Shown here in pieces: positions 7,335-16,301 of a stretch of DNA of 64,000 nucleotides (the stretch's first letter is position 1; every line of letters starts with the position of its first letter). Below the pieces are notes generated by a model, which ran no database searches, was not told where the DNA came from, and saw only the letters and a list, made by a program, of their open reading frames with translations. The DNA is taken from the NCBI RefSeq assembly GCF_042427745.1, contig NZ_JBHMFA010000018.1; one strand, given 5' to 3'. Both the position numbers and the translations under genes were made by a program. This DNA comes from Algibacter miyuki. Its GTDB lineage: Bacteria > Bacteroidota > Bacteroidia > Flavobacteriales > Flavobacteriaceae.

Positions 7335-7370
7335 AAACCACTTTCCCACCTCGGGGAAGTGGTTTTTTTG
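7335..7370 (+). terminator. Strong intrinsic terminator before tape-measure gene
   Basis: A 13-bp stem (7335-7347 with 7353-7365, one G-U pair) has a 5-nt loop and ends in a T-run to 7369. It ends the operon of the three small genes and isolates it from the tape-measure unit. Confidence 0.85.
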
Positions 7371-7374
7371 TATT

Positions 7375-7403
7375 TCTTCATGTCTTAAAAAGCCTTTCCT
7401 TGT
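7375..7403 (+). promoter_or_regulatory. Candidate phage late promoter, copy 2
   Basis: TCTTCATGTCTTAAA recurs exactly as at 328, followed 9 nt later by CTTGT, again 31 nt before an ATG (7434). It lies directly after a strong terminator, so a promoter is needed here for the tape-measure and tail genes. The shared spacing also favours the ATG at 7434 over the TTG at 7413. Confidence 0.55.
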
Positions 7404-7433
7404 TTAGTAATATTGAGCCAAAGATTACTACCA

Positions 7434-10400
7434 ATGGCTAAGTATATTACAGATGAAAACATCAGGCTAAACATTATTATTAATGGTAATTCGGCTCAAA
7501 AAGAATTGTTAGATTTAGAAAAAACTACCAAATCCTACAAAAAAGCCAATACCGAATTAAGAGCCGAAAAGAAAAAACTTATAGCCGACGGAAAAAAAGA
7601 ATCGGAAGCTTTTAAGAATCTTACAAAAGAAATTAGAGACAATAATGTTGTTATAAAGCAGAACGAGCTTCGAATGTCGGCTCTTCAAAAAGAAATTGGT
7701 ATTACGGGGTTAACCATGAGCCAATTAAAGCAACGTGCTACTGTTTTAAGATTAGCTTTAAACCATGCTATTCCAGGCGGTGCCGATGAAAAAAGATACA
7801 ACGCAGAGTTAAAACAAATATCGGCAAGGCTAACCGAATTAAAGACCAAAGGACAACAAACAAAATTGTCATTATCAGGCATTGCCGATGGTTTTAATAG
7901 ATATGCAGCATTGGGCGCCTCTGTGGTTGCTACTACCACTGGTGTTGTTCTTGGATTACAAAAAATAATAGATTATAATGGTAAACTTGCCGATGCCCAA
8001 AGTGATGTGCAAAAAACCACAGGACAAACCAAAGAGGAAGTTGATGAACTTACTAAATCTTTCGGATCATTAGAAACTAGAACATCACGAATAGATTTAT
8101 TAAAAATAGCTGAGGAAGGTGGTCGTATTGGCATTGCCAAAGATGAAATTCAGGACTTTGTTGCTGTAATGAATAAAGCCAACGTAGCGTTGGGTGATTC
8201 ATTTAGTGGTGGTGTAGAGCAAGTGGCTAGTAAATTAGGTAAACTAAAATTACTATTTAAGGAAACCAAGGATATTGGTGTAGAGCAAGCTTACAGCAGT
8301 ATTGGTTCTGCTATTAATGAGTTGGGTGCTAACGGTGTGGCTACAGAATCCAATATTGCCGATTTTGCAACTAGATTAGGATCGCTGTCCGACGATTTAA
8401 AACCCACCATACAAGACGCTTTAGGTTTAGGAGCCGCTTTCGAGGAAAGTGGTGTACAGTCGGAAATAGCAGGAAGATCCTATTCTATATTTTTAGGTGA
8501 AGCTGCGCAAAGATCGGACAAGTTCGCAGAAGTTATGGGGATTACTACTGCCGAAGTAGAAAACCTAATTAACACCAACCCAACAGAATTCTTTTTACAA
8601 TTTTCTGAAACCCTTTCCGAAACCAGTGAAAGTGGTGTTGATACTGCAAAAACTTTAGATAAATTAGGGTTGTCTGCCGATGGTACACGTAAAATTGTAG
8701 GTGCTGCAGGAAATAATGTAGATCGTTTTAGAGAATTATTGGTGTTATCCAATAAATCCATGATTGAAGGGACCTCGTTATCCAATGAGTATAATATTAA
8801 AAACACAAATTTAGCCGCGACTTTAGATAAAGTCAAAAAACGTTTAATGGGTGCTTTTTCTTCCGAAGCTGTTACTTCTGGTTTAAATGGTTTAGTAACA
8901 TGGATAGGGAAGTTAACTGGTGCGGTTACCAGTGTTAACGAAGCATACAATGAAGAATCTAAACAAACTGTTTTAAATGCAGTTAACTATAGGCGTTTAG
9001 CATCAGAAAGCCAAACCTTACTAAATCGATACCAAAACTTAACAAAGGAAGGTCTTGTGCCTACAACAGCGCAAAAGAAAGAATTAGATTTAATTACACT
9101 TCAATTAAAAGATAGATTAGGAGATAGTGTTATTTCTATAGATCAAGAAACAGGATCTTATCAATTAAATTCGGCTGCAGTAAAAGAACAAATTAAGCTA
9201 AAAGCTTTAATGGCAGATAAAGAGGCGGTCACTTTAATTTCTAGAAGACTAAGGGCAAAAGAAGCTATTGAAACAGAGACCTTAAATGCGCAATCAACTA
9301 AAAAGGAATTAGATTTACGACGCGAATATTTTGAAAGCACAAATGCTGAAATATTAAAAACCATTAGAACTACAAGTGGTATGACGGAAGCCGGTAAACT
9401 TCAATTATTAAGAAGTTTAGATGGGTACAAAGAATTGGATGTTGCAAAACAAAAAGACATCGTCGCAAATGAAACTCTAAACACTCAAAAACAAAGAGAA
9501 ATAGACTTAACAAACCAATTAAAAGGTTTAAATGTTAATGAGACAGAAGCAGATAAATTGTTTAAAGAAACAACTGAATCTCCAAAAGAAGGTGCTGAAA
9601 AATATGTAGGAAATACAAGGTTTATTTTTCAAGGCGGAAAATGGGTACCTCAAAAAGACACTGTAATTCCTTCAGGGGGGAATGTTTCAGGTTCAGGTTC
9701 TGTAGATAGTGGTAAAACCGATGAAACAAAACTAACAGAACAAGATCTTACAGATTTTATAAAAAAACAACGTGAAGATAGGTTGTTGGATGGTAAAGAA
9801 GGGATTGAAAAAGAATTAGCTTTAATTGATGAAAAATACAATGCAGAAATAGAGAAGGCTAATGAAAATCATTTATCCACTACAAATTTAGAAGCTGAAC
9901 GAGAGTTAGAAAAGCAAGAATTAATATTACTTCGCCAACAAGAATTTAAGGATAAATTAAATGAAATTGAAGAAAATGACAAATTAACAGCGGAAGAAAA
10001 AGAGGTTGAACAAGCCGAATTAGATTTCGAAAAACACACCAACAATCTTTTATTACTTCAGTTAAATAAAGAGGAGGAAACGGCATTATTATTAAGGTTA
10101 GAAGCTGCAGAAAAGACAGCCTTAGAAAACATTAATGATAAATACCGAAAACAAGATATAAAAGCTGCAGAAGCCACTCGGAAACAAAAGGTTGCTTTAC
10201 AGAATAAAATATTAGATAACGCGGTAGATGTTGCAGGGCGAGAAACTAGAGTCGGCCAAGCACTTTTAGCTGTAAAAGGAATATTGGCAGCAAAAGAAAC
10301 TTTAATATCGTTAGGTGTTCTAAAAGCTAAAGTAGCTACAACTACCGCTGGAGCAACGGCAGATATTGCTGCAGGAACAGCTAAAACAGCTTCGGCAGGT

Positions 10401-11003
10401 TTTCCTCAAAACATACCTTTATTAATTGGTTTTGCGGCACAAGTTGTTGGTATTATTGCAGCTATAAAATCGGCAACAAGCGCCGCTAATTCTGTAACAG
10501 CTACAGGATATGAAGATGGTTTATATCCCGTAACCAGAGCGCAAGACGGCAAACTATTTAATGCCAAATACGGAGGAAACACAAAAACAGGCATGGTTTA
10601 CGAGCCTACCCTATTCTCCACGCCTAAAGGTAACTTCTTAGCAGGCGAAAAAGGAAGAAACGAACCGGAACTTATTGTAGATGGTGCAGCCTTTAAGCAA
10701 ATTAACCCCGATGTTAAAAGTTCATTTATGCGCGAAATAGCCCGCGTAAAAGGATTTGAAGCAGGATTATACCCCACCCAAACAAGCACAAATGTAACTC
10801 CAGAAGCCACAACTGTAACTCTAGAAGGTGCAAACGGTTCTAATACAGAAATTGCCATGGCTTTAAATAGAGCATCGGCAATTTTTGAAAAATTAGAAAA
10901 TGAAGGTATTATAGCATATATGAGCGACGATTTAAGAAACATGAAAAAAGTACAAAAAGGTTTGGACGATTACCAAACCTTACTAAATAAAAACAAAAGA
11001 TAA
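7434..11003 (+). CDS. Phage tail tape measure protein (TP901 family)
   Basis: This 1,189-residue protein sets tail length and is extruded during DNA delivery. The N-terminus (residues 15-90) is a Lys/Glu coiled coil. Residues 170-450 contain the TP901-type core with typical phrases (KLADAQSDVQKTTGQTKEEV, FATRLGSLSDDLKPTIQDAL, GLSADGTRKIVGAAGNNVDRF). A long helical middle follows, rich in Glu, Lys and Leu. A hydrophobic stretch near 985-1025 (IPLLIGFAAQVVGIIAAIKSA) may be the membrane-active segment. I use the ATG at 7434 because it keeps the 31-nt spacing to the promoter module. Its length predicts a tail near 180 nm if the usual 1.5 angstrom per residue rule holds. The next gene overlaps its stop by 1 nt. 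Confidence 0.9.
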   Translation: MAKYITDENIRLNIIINGNSAQKELLDLEKTTKSYKKANTELRAEKKKLIADGKKESEAFKNLTKEIRDNNVVIKQNELRMSALQKEIGITGLTMSQLKQRATVLRLALNHAIPGGADEKRYNAELKQISARLTELKTKGQQTKLSLSGIADGFNRYAALGASVVATTTGVVLGLQKIIDYNGKLADAQSDVQKTTGQTKEEVDELTKSFGSLETRTSRIDLLKIAEEGGRIGIAKDEIQDFVAVMNKANVALGDSFSGGVEQVASKLGKLKLLFKETKDIGVEQAYSSIGSAINELGANGVATESNIADFATRLGSLSDDLKPTIQDALGLGAAFEESGVQSEIAGRSYSIFLGEAAQRSDKFAEVMGITTAEVENLINTNPTEFFLQFSETLSETSESGVDTAKTLDKLGLSADGTRKIVGAAGNNVDRFRELLVLSNKSMIEGTSLSNEYNIKNTNLAATLDKVKKRLMGAFSSEAVTSGLNGLVTWIGKLTGAVTSVNEAYNEESKQTVLNAVNYRRLASESQTLLNRYQNLTKEGLVPTTAQKKELDLITLQLKDRLGDSVISIDQETGSYQLNSAAVKEQIKLKALMADKEAVTLISRRLRAKEAIETETLNAQSTKKELDLRREYFESTNAEILKTIRTTSGMTEAGKLQLLRSLDGYKELDVAKQKDIVANETLNTQKQREIDLTNQLKGLNVNETEADKLFKETTESPKEGAEKYVGNTRFIFQGGKWVPQKDTVIPSGGNVSGSGSVDSGKTDETKLTEQDLTDFIKKQREDRLLDGKEGIEKELALIDEKYNAEIEKANENHLSTTNLEAERELEKQELILLRQQEFKDKLNEIEENDKLTAEEKEVEQAELDFEKHTNNLLLLQLNKEEETALLLRLEAAEKTALENINDKYRKQDIKAAEATRKQKVALQNKILDNAVDVAGRETRVGQALLAVKGILAAKETLISLGVLKAKVATTTAGATADIAAGTAKTASAGFPQNIPLLIGFAAQVVGIIAAIKSATSAANSVTATGYEDGLYPVTRAQDGKLFNAKYGGNTKTGMVYEPTLFSTPKGNFLAGEKGRNEPELIVDGAAFKQINPDVKSSFMREIARVKGFEAGLYPTQTSTNVTPEATTVTLEGANGSNTEIAMALNRASAIFEKLENEGIIAYMSDDLRNMKKVQKGLDDYQTLLNKNKR

Positions 11004-12040
11004 TGGTTAATTTTCCTTACAACTCAACGGATTTTGCATTTACATTAGAAGATTCTTTTATCAGTTTCACTACAGAAACTGCAGATACCTATTTTGATTT
11101 AAAAGTTACAATTATATCTTTCGATTTCTTTTCTGCAGTAGAAAAAGAAAAAGTTTTAGAATATAAAATACCGCTACTTAACCAGGCGCAAACCTTTAAT
11201 ATTGGTCGAAAAATACACCGCTATCTAACCAATTTAACAGCTTACACGAATGCGTTTGGTTTTATGTATAAAACAGCAAAAGTAACCTTTGAAGCTACCG
11301 AAATTAATATTGCAGATGAAAATATTGTTAGTACAGTTACTTTAGAAGATGTGCAGTTTATAGCAGGAAAAACCCCAAAGTTATTAGAAAACAATATTGC
11401 ATTGCTTTCTAATAACACCAATTATGAGCGTGTTACCGAAAACGGATTATTTATTGTTAATCTATTATTACCTATTGGAGATCATGTTTTAAAAGTTTTT
11501 AAAAATGGCTTAGAACAAACTACAAGCACATTATCTGTTGCTGGGAATAATAATGTGTTTTCTAAGAAAATAAACGTGAAAGATTTTAACGGTACCAAAG
11601 GTGACGTATTTCAATTTGCTATTGCAAACACTTCTATAAAAAAACACTTTGTTGTTTTTCCAAATAACGTAACATCTAAACAACTTGTGTTTATAGATGA
11701 ATTTAAACTCTTTAGAGTTTTAGAATGTACCGGACATTATTCTTTTCCTGATGAGTACGATCAAATAACACATACCTATTATAGGAATTTAGTGGAAGTC
11801 TTAGAAATTATAGAAACAACCGAAACCAATAAACTCAAAATTAATACCGGTTGGGTTCTAAAAACGGATACAGAAACTTTATCTACTATATCTAAATTCA
11901 AGCGCGTTTTTTTAATAGAAAATGATGAGCAAATATTAGACATGGTAATTAAAGCTAAAAAACTAACTAAAGAAGATACTGAAGCAGAATTGTACGAATA
12001 TGATTTAGAATTTCAAATAAACCACAATAGCAATGCATAA
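11003..12040 (+). CDS. Phage tail protein, probably distal tail component
   Basis: This 345-residue protein is dominated by beta-strand patterns (TADTYFDLKVTIISFDFFSAVEKE, FQFAIANTSIKKHFVVFPNN) and directly follows the tape measure gene, with which it shares a stop/start overlap. In siphovirus gene order this is the distal-tail position. I cannot match it to a named family. It has no signal peptide or catalytic motif. It overlaps the next gene by 8 nt. Confidence 0.55.
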   Translation: MVNFPYNSTDFAFTLEDSFISFTTETADTYFDLKVTIISFDFFSAVEKEKVLEYKIPLLNQAQTFNIGRKIHRYLTNLTAYTNAFGFMYKTAKVTFEATEINIADENIVSTVTLEDVQFIAGKTPKLLENNIALLSNNTNYERVTENGLFIVNLLLPIGDHVLKVFKNGLEQTTSTLSVAGNNNVFSKKINVKDFNGTKGDVFQFAIANTSIKKHFVVFPNNVTSKQLVFIDEFKLFRVLECTGHYSFPDEYDQITHTYYRNLVEVLEIIETTETNKLKINTGWVLKTDTETLSTISKFKRVFLIENDEQILDMVIKAKKLTKEDTEAELYEYDLEFQINHNSNA

Positions 12041-13859
12041 AATAATTTTTGATACGTTTGAATTCGATTTAACGCCTTACAATATTTCTACGGTAGAGGA
12101 TAATCATTGGTTTTTAGATGAGTTTTCAACAAAATATTCTTTTCCTTTTAATTTTAAATTAACCGAGGAACTCCTGGTTATTTTTGGCGACCTCTTAGAT
12201 GATAATACTAAGTTTATAAAAAAACTCTACAATGTTACCTATGTTTTAGGAAACAAAATGGAATCGTGCGTTTTCGAAATTGAAAGTCAAATTGGGTTAG
12301 AGGTTACTTCAACTTTTCGTTTTGGGTATGATGATTTTCCAAATTTTGATAAAAAGCTTTCTGAACTCCCTTTGGAGGAATCTACTATTGCAGATGTTTA
12401 TATCCATGCAAAAACTATTATACCCCAAACATGGCCTGCTGTTAATTACAATTACCCCCAAATATATACCGATGAGCATGAAGATGACCTTCCAACATGG
12501 GCAGATTTCAATAATATTATAAATAATTACAATGGAACAGATTTTTATGAAAACACATCGGACAATGATGTATTTGTAAATAATAATATTATACAGCCAA
12601 TGCCTTATTTATTACATATATTAAAGCAAGGTTTTTTAGATGCAGGATACACGTTGCAAGGAGAAATATTACAAGATGAAATAATAAAGCAATTGTTGGT
12701 TTTTTTTGATGCAGATTATTTTAAAAGAATTGTTAGTGTTATAGACTATCAATTATTAAGAGAAAATTACGATAGCACAAGTGGTAATGGCGACATATAT
12801 GAGTATGAAGATACCATTCAATTAGAACCAGATAGCACTTATGTTATAACGGGTTTTGGATATGCTTACCAAGATTTAGACCAAAACGGAGCTCTTACAG
12901 GTTCTACTATTAAGTATAAAGGTAAAAATATTGCTAGCGTAGGGAATAATTACTCTACGATTTGGAGGAGCTTCGACTCTACATTTACCACAGATTCCAA
13001 CCCCGATTTAAGCACTCAAATATTAATTGTAACGGGGCAATCTGTTAGTTTTGACTTACATCCTTTAGGCTATAGATCTGATGTATATGCCCACTCGTTT
13101 TTAAATATATACGATATAAAAATAACAAGACAAGCAGAAACTGAAGCTGATGAAATCGAAATTATCCATGATGTTGATTTAAAAAAGGTAGTGCCAAATA
13201 TTACATTCGGAGAGTTTTTTTATTCTATAAAAACAATGTTTAATTTAGAATCTAATATTCAAGGAAAAACCATTTATATCAATTTCCTTAAAAACAGTAT
13301 TAACAATTCCAATATTACCGATCTTTCAAATTATTTGGTAAAAAAGCCAAAACGAACGTTTCCTGATGATGAATCGTATTTATTAGCTTTTAGTGATATA
13401 GAGGGGGTAACTTATGAAAAACTATTAATTCCTGAAGAGAATTTTGTTAATGGAGATGTGGAATTGGAGGATTCCAGAACAGAGATAGAAATAAAACCTA
13501 TTCCTTTACCTATTAAAATTGTAAACGGTATTCAGACGGCTTATTCTTTGGGTAAACAAGATTCGAAAATATATTTGGCTTTATATAATGGTCTTAATGA
13601 AGATTCAATTAATGCCACAAATGACAGCACTCCAATATTAATACCTAATCTTTATTTTTCATACCATAAAACTTGGTTACATTTTTTATTAAACGCAATA
13701 GGCTACACTTGGGTTTTTAAAATGTATTTGGAAGAATTACAAGAACTAAACAAAAAAGTATTTGCCTATGGTAGACATCAAGTGATAGAAACCATAGACA
13801 AAACACAAATTGGAGAAGATTTATTTGAAGTTGAAATAGAAACAAAAACGCTACCTTAA
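12033..13859 (+). CDS. Large phage tail/baseplate protein
   Basis: This 608-residue protein begins HKIIFDTFEFDLTPYNIS and continues with FLDEFSTKYSFPFNFKLTEE, an opening that I associate with uncharacterised tail proteins of Bacteroidetes prophages. It is beta-rich with many Asp, Asn and Tyr residues. Residues 55-220 and 390-560 look like separate domains, and YLVKKPKRTFPDDESYLL marks a basic linker. Its position after the distal-tail gene suggests the hub or tail-associated protein. No peptidase or lysozyme motif is visible. Its stop codon overlaps by 4 nt with that of the convergent integrase gene, so no fibre or lysis genes follow on this side. Confidence 0.55.
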   Translation: MHKIIFDTFEFDLTPYNISTVEDNHWFLDEFSTKYSFPFNFKLTEELLVIFGDLLDDNTKFIKKLYNVTYVLGNKMESCVFEIESQIGLEVTSTFRFGYDDFPNFDKKLSELPLEESTIADVYIHAKTIIPQTWPAVNYNYPQIYTDEHEDDLPTWADFNNIINNYNGTDFYENTSDNDVFVNNNIIQPMPYLLHILKQGFLDAGYTLQGEILQDEIIKQLLVFFDADYFKRIVSVIDYQLLRENYDSTSGNGDIYEYEDTIQLEPDSTYVITGFGYAYQDLDQNGALTGSTIKYKGKNIASVGNNYSTIWRSFDSTFTTDSNPDLSTQILIVTGQSVSFDLHPLGYRSDVYAHSFLNIYDIKITRQAETEADEIEIIHDVDLKKVVPNITFGEFFYSIKTMFNLESNIQGKTIYINFLKNSINNSNITDLSNYLVKKPKRTFPDDESYLLAFSDIEGVTYEKLLIPEENFVNGDVELEDSRTEIEIKPIPLPIKIVNGIQTAYSLGKQDSKIYLALYNGLNEDSINATNDSTPILIPNLYFSYHKTWLHFLLNAIGYTWVFKMYLEELQELNKKVFAYGRHQVIETIDKTQIGEDLFEVEIETKTLP

Positions 13860-14998
13860 TACAAATCATCGAGCAAAAATATTTCTTTGTTAGCTTCTGC
13901 TGCAACAATATGATTGTAGATCATAGATTGCCGTAAATCGGAATGGCCAAGTAATAATTGTAATTTTTCAATTTTACCTCCTGCTCTTAAAAAGGAAGTA
14001 GCAAATGTGTGTCTAGACACATGGAACGTTACTTTCTTTTTTATACCAAGATTACGCATAATTACTTTTAACTCCCTATTTACATATTCGTTTGTAAAAC
14101 GTTTTACAAATAAAGTTTCATCCTGAGCAATGAGTTCCTTTGCTTTTAAATTTAAAGTAATGGTTTGCATTTTATCCACCTTTTCGGCTCTAAATTGTAT
14201 AAAATCCCCCTGTGCAGATTCTCGTCTAATACTCATTACATCGGCAAATCGTAAACCGGTAACGCATGAAAATAAAAAATAGCCCAAAATGGTTTTATGG
14301 CTTTTATAAACAAACTCCGAATCGAAATATTTTTTTATTTTTTTTAGCTCATAAGGTTCTAAAGAAACCCGATTTCCCAAAGTACTCCCCGATTTAATAT
14401 CGTCCATATTGCAAGGTATTTTAATTCCTGTTTTTATAGCCAAGTGTAAAAACTTTTTAATCGACTTAATATTAGAATTAATCGTGGTTTTTTGGTTTCC
14501 AATATTAGCAAGGTGTAATTTGTATTTTTCAAACCAATTAAGATCTAACTCAGAAAACACCACTTGATCGTTATAATCTTTCAATTTATTTAAAACAGAT
14601 TGCAGTTTTCTAAAAGTACCAGGACCTAAAGATTCTTTTTGCTCGTTTAGCGCATGTTGATAAAAGGAGCAAAAATTGACTCGTGGTAAATCTTCAACCA
14701 ATTCTTTTTTTAGAGTTCTGGGCGTTAATACAATTTCACTAAGCCGGTAAACAGTCTTAATATTGATAATTTTAGAATCAATATTATCAATTATTAAATT
14801 AATGTCCTGGAGTCTTTTCTTTTGCACGGCATCTTCAACCTTATTAAAATTGACACGTTGCTTTTTTTTAGACCATAACTTTTTAGGGATATCTATGTCT
14901 AACAATAATCTTTCACGCTTGCCAAGGCCTGTAATGTGTAGATACAGAGGCACAAAGTCTTTGCTTTCGTAATTTCTAGGAATAAAGGTAGTTTTCAT
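13856..14998 (-). CDS. Tyrosine recombinase, prophage integrase
   Basis: This 380-residue integrase has an arm/SAM-like N-terminus (YLHITGLGKRERLLLDIDIPKKLW) and a core-binding region near 110-200. The catalytic domain has the expected residues: Arg in TGLRFADV, the HxxR box in HVSRHTFA, the His of LGHSDLRQS and the nucleophilic Tyr of MIYNHI. I use the ATG at 14998; the upstream TTG at 15064 would add 22 atypical residues across an operator-like repeat. The gene faces away from tRNA-Arg and starts 159 nt from its 3' end, the standard layout for an element integrated into a tRNA gene. Closely related integrases also serve conjugative transposons in this phylum, but the tail genes next door point to a phage. 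Confidence 0.9.
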   Translation of the reverse strand: MKTTFIPRNYESKDFVPLYLHITGLGKRERLLLDIDIPKKLWSKKKQRVNFNKVEDAVQKKRLQDINLIIDNIDSKIINIKTVYRLSEIVLTPRTLKKELVEDLPRVNFCSFYQHALNEQKESLGPGTFRKLQSVLNKLKDYNDQVVFSELDLNWFEKYKLHLANIGNQKTTINSNIKSIKKFLHLAIKTGIKIPCNMDDIKSGSTLGNRVSLEPYELKKIKKYFDSEFVYKSHKTILGYFLFSCVTGLRFADVMSIRRESAQGDFIQFRAEKVDKMQTITLNLKAKELIAQDETLFVKRFTNEYVNRELKVIMRNLGIKKKVTFHVSRHTFATSFLRAGGKIEKLQLLLGHSDLRQSMIYNHIVAAEANKEIFLLDDLY

Positions 14999-15036
14999 TG
15001 ACACGTAAACTTTATGTGTGTCAATGCGCGTGTCAA
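14998..15036. promoter_or_regulatory. Triple repeat over integrase start, possible operator or arm sites
   Basis: Three copies of one 8-mer surround the integrase ATG. TTGACACG lies at 14998-15005, and its inverse forms TGTGTCAA (15017-15024) and CGTGTCAA (15029-15036) follow. The latter two are 12 nt apart, about one helical turn. They may bind the integrase itself (autoregulation or arm-type sites) or a phage repressor. The role is inferred from repetition and position. Confidence 0.45.
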
Positions 15037-15086
15037 AAATTAGGTTTTCAGTACTGCAAATCAAAATAGTTAGGTTTCATATTAAT

Positions 15087-15131
15087 AAAAAAAATGCTCA
15101 TGCTCAGTGTTTTAACTGTGCAAAAGCATTT
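15087..15131 (-). terminator. Terminator downstream of tRNA-Arg
   Basis: On the minus strand a 17-bp imperfect hairpin (15131-15115 with 15108-15092, three mismatches) is followed by a run of Ts. It ends transcription of the tRNA gene before the integrase. Confidence 0.65.
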
Positions 15132-15156
15132 AATTTATTTGTAAACTATTTTTTCG

Positions 15157-15230
15157 TGACCTCGACTGGATTCAAACCAGTAACCTCTTGAGCCGTAATC
15201 AAGTGCGCTATTCAGTTGCGCCACGAGGCC
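15157..15230 (-). tRNA. tRNA-Arg (ACG anticodon)
   Basis: A 74-nt cloverleaf can be folded: acceptor GGCCTCG with CGAGGTC (one G-U pair), D-stem GCGC/GCGC, anticodon stem CTTGA/TCAAG with loop TTACGGC, and T-stem ACTGG/CCAGT with loop TTTGAAT. The discriminator is A and CCA is not encoded. The ACG anticodon is read as ICG after editing. Its 3' half is the likely attachment site of the adjacent prophage, and the gene remains intact after integration. Confidence 0.93.
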
Positions 15231-15245
15231 GTTTTAATGTGGGTG

Positions 15246-15277
15246 CAAATATACATCTTTTAATAAAAGCCCACCAA
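15246..15277 (-). promoter_or_regulatory. Promoter of tRNA-Arg
   Basis: On the minus strand TATATTTG (15253-15246) is a perfect -7 box, and TTG (15277-15275) lies 21 nt upstream as the -33 element. The box continues as TTTGCACCC, the same start-site context as the upstream promoter of tRNA-Glu. Confidence 0.7.
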
Positions 15278-15312
15278 ATTTTTTTTAACTTTTTTTATTA
15301 TTATTTTTGAAT

Positions 15313-15942
15313 ATGGAAAAAGCCCTATTAAAAGAAAAATTCAGCAACGCTCTAGATCAAGATATTATAACCGAAATCTTAGAAGTCGGACGCTTTAAAA
15401 CCTTTCAAAAAGACGATATCATAATCGATATCGACCAAAAACTAGAATACATCCCTTTGCTCCTAAGCGGAAACATAAAAATATTACGTGAAGATAACGA
15501 TGGTAACGAACTCCTAATTTACTTTCTCGAAGCCGGCGAAACCTGCACCATGTCGCTCACCTGCTGCATGGGCACCTCAAAAAGTAAAATCCGCGCCGTA
15601 GCCGAAAGCAACTCCAGCCTCATCCTCATCCCCGTAATAAACATGCAAAATTGGTTCCACAGCAACCATAGCTGGCGTAATTTCATCCTCGAAAGCTACC
15701 AATCGCGTTTCAACGAAATGCTCGAAACCATAGACAACCTCGCCTTTTTAAAAATGGATCAACGCCTCTACAACTACCTTCTCAACAAAGCGGACCTCAG
15801 CGGCTCAAAAACCATTATCGTAAAACATCTCGACATATCCGAAGATCTCCACACCTCACGCGTCGTAATTTCTAGACTCTTAAAACAGCTCGAAAACGAA
15901 AATAAAATAAAATTAAGCCGAAACAAAATAGAAATTCTATAA
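15313..15942 (+). CDS. Crp/Fnr-family transcription regulator of sulfur genes
   Basis: This 209-residue protein has an N-terminal cyclic-nucleotide-binding-like beta barrel (residues 20-115), a long dimer helix and a C-terminal winged helix (LDISEDLHTSRVVISRLLKQLENENKIKLSRNKIEIL). A cluster of cysteines, C78, C84 and C85 (in GETCTMSLTCCMG), sits where cAMP would bind in Crp, so thiol or sulfide sensing is more likely than cAMP binding; that is inference. The gene precedes a reduced-sulfur operon whose two promoters share a Crp-type palindrome. I start at the ATG at 15313. A -7-like box TATTTTTG (15302-15309) ends only 3 nt before it, so a leaderless mRNA is possible. Confidence 0.8.
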   Translation: MEKALLKEKFSNALDQDIITEILEVGRFKTFQKDDIIIDIDQKLEYIPLLLSGNIKILREDNDGNELLIYFLEAGETCTMSLTCCMGTSKSKIRAVAESNSSLILIPVINMQNWFHSNHSWRNFILESYQSRFNEMLETIDNLAFLKMDQRLYNYLLNKADLSGSKTIIVKHLDISEDLHTSRVVISRLLKQLENENKIKLSRNKIEIL

Positions 15943-15945
15943 AAC

Positions 15946-16050
15946 ATTTGGGCGCTACCCGAAGAGGGTCGGGCTATCCGCTGCAAGTCCTCGCACGCGC
16001 AATTACCATTGCACATGCTGTGGGCTTTTCACTACTATCCCTAGCGCGAG
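15946..16050 (+). repeat. Dispersed intergenic repeat, copy A
   Basis: It begins ATTTGGGCGCTACCC, has GGGTCGGGCT 8 nt later, and ends CACTACTATCCCTAGCGCGAG-like. The ends match copies at 21307-21467 (minus) and 33908-34000. The centre differs and holds its own hairpin (GCAAT/ATTGC, 15999-16012). No ORF is present. The rest of the gap to 16301 is AT-rich and contains the YeeE promoter. Confidence 0.65.
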
Positions 16051-16241
16051 CACATCCGCCAACAAAAACGTCTACCTAATAAACGCATTCTTTTCTCTTA
16101 TATACGTCCCTCTTTCTTCTTCTTTTGTAACCTCTTTTCTATAATCTTTCACCTATTATCTAGCTCTTATTAGCAAAGTAACTTCAGAACAAACTTATAA
16201 CCTACTCCCTTAAAACAACTTATCCACACACAAAATTCAAA

Positions 16242-16285
16242 GTAACATTTATTACAAAACATACCGCACTAAGGCCATACCTTTG
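16242..16285 (+). promoter_or_regulatory. Crp/Fnr-type operator and promoter of YeeE/TauE operon
   Basis: GTAACATTTATTAC (16242-16255) is an inverted repeat GTAA-N6-TTAC. Twenty-two nt later comes the -7 box TACCTTTG (16278-16285). With a start near 16290 the palindrome is centred near -41, the class II activator position for Crp. A matching site with identical spacing precedes the MBL/rhodanese gene. Confidence 0.6.
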
Positions 16286-16301
16286 CACCAAATAAAAGAA
16301 A

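Noticed and set aside
8480..8950. Minus-strand reading frame of 156 codons inside the tape-measure gene
   Set aside because: It lies wholly opposite a strong coding frame, has a Ser/Leu/Val composition typical of antisense shadows, and no promoter or family match.
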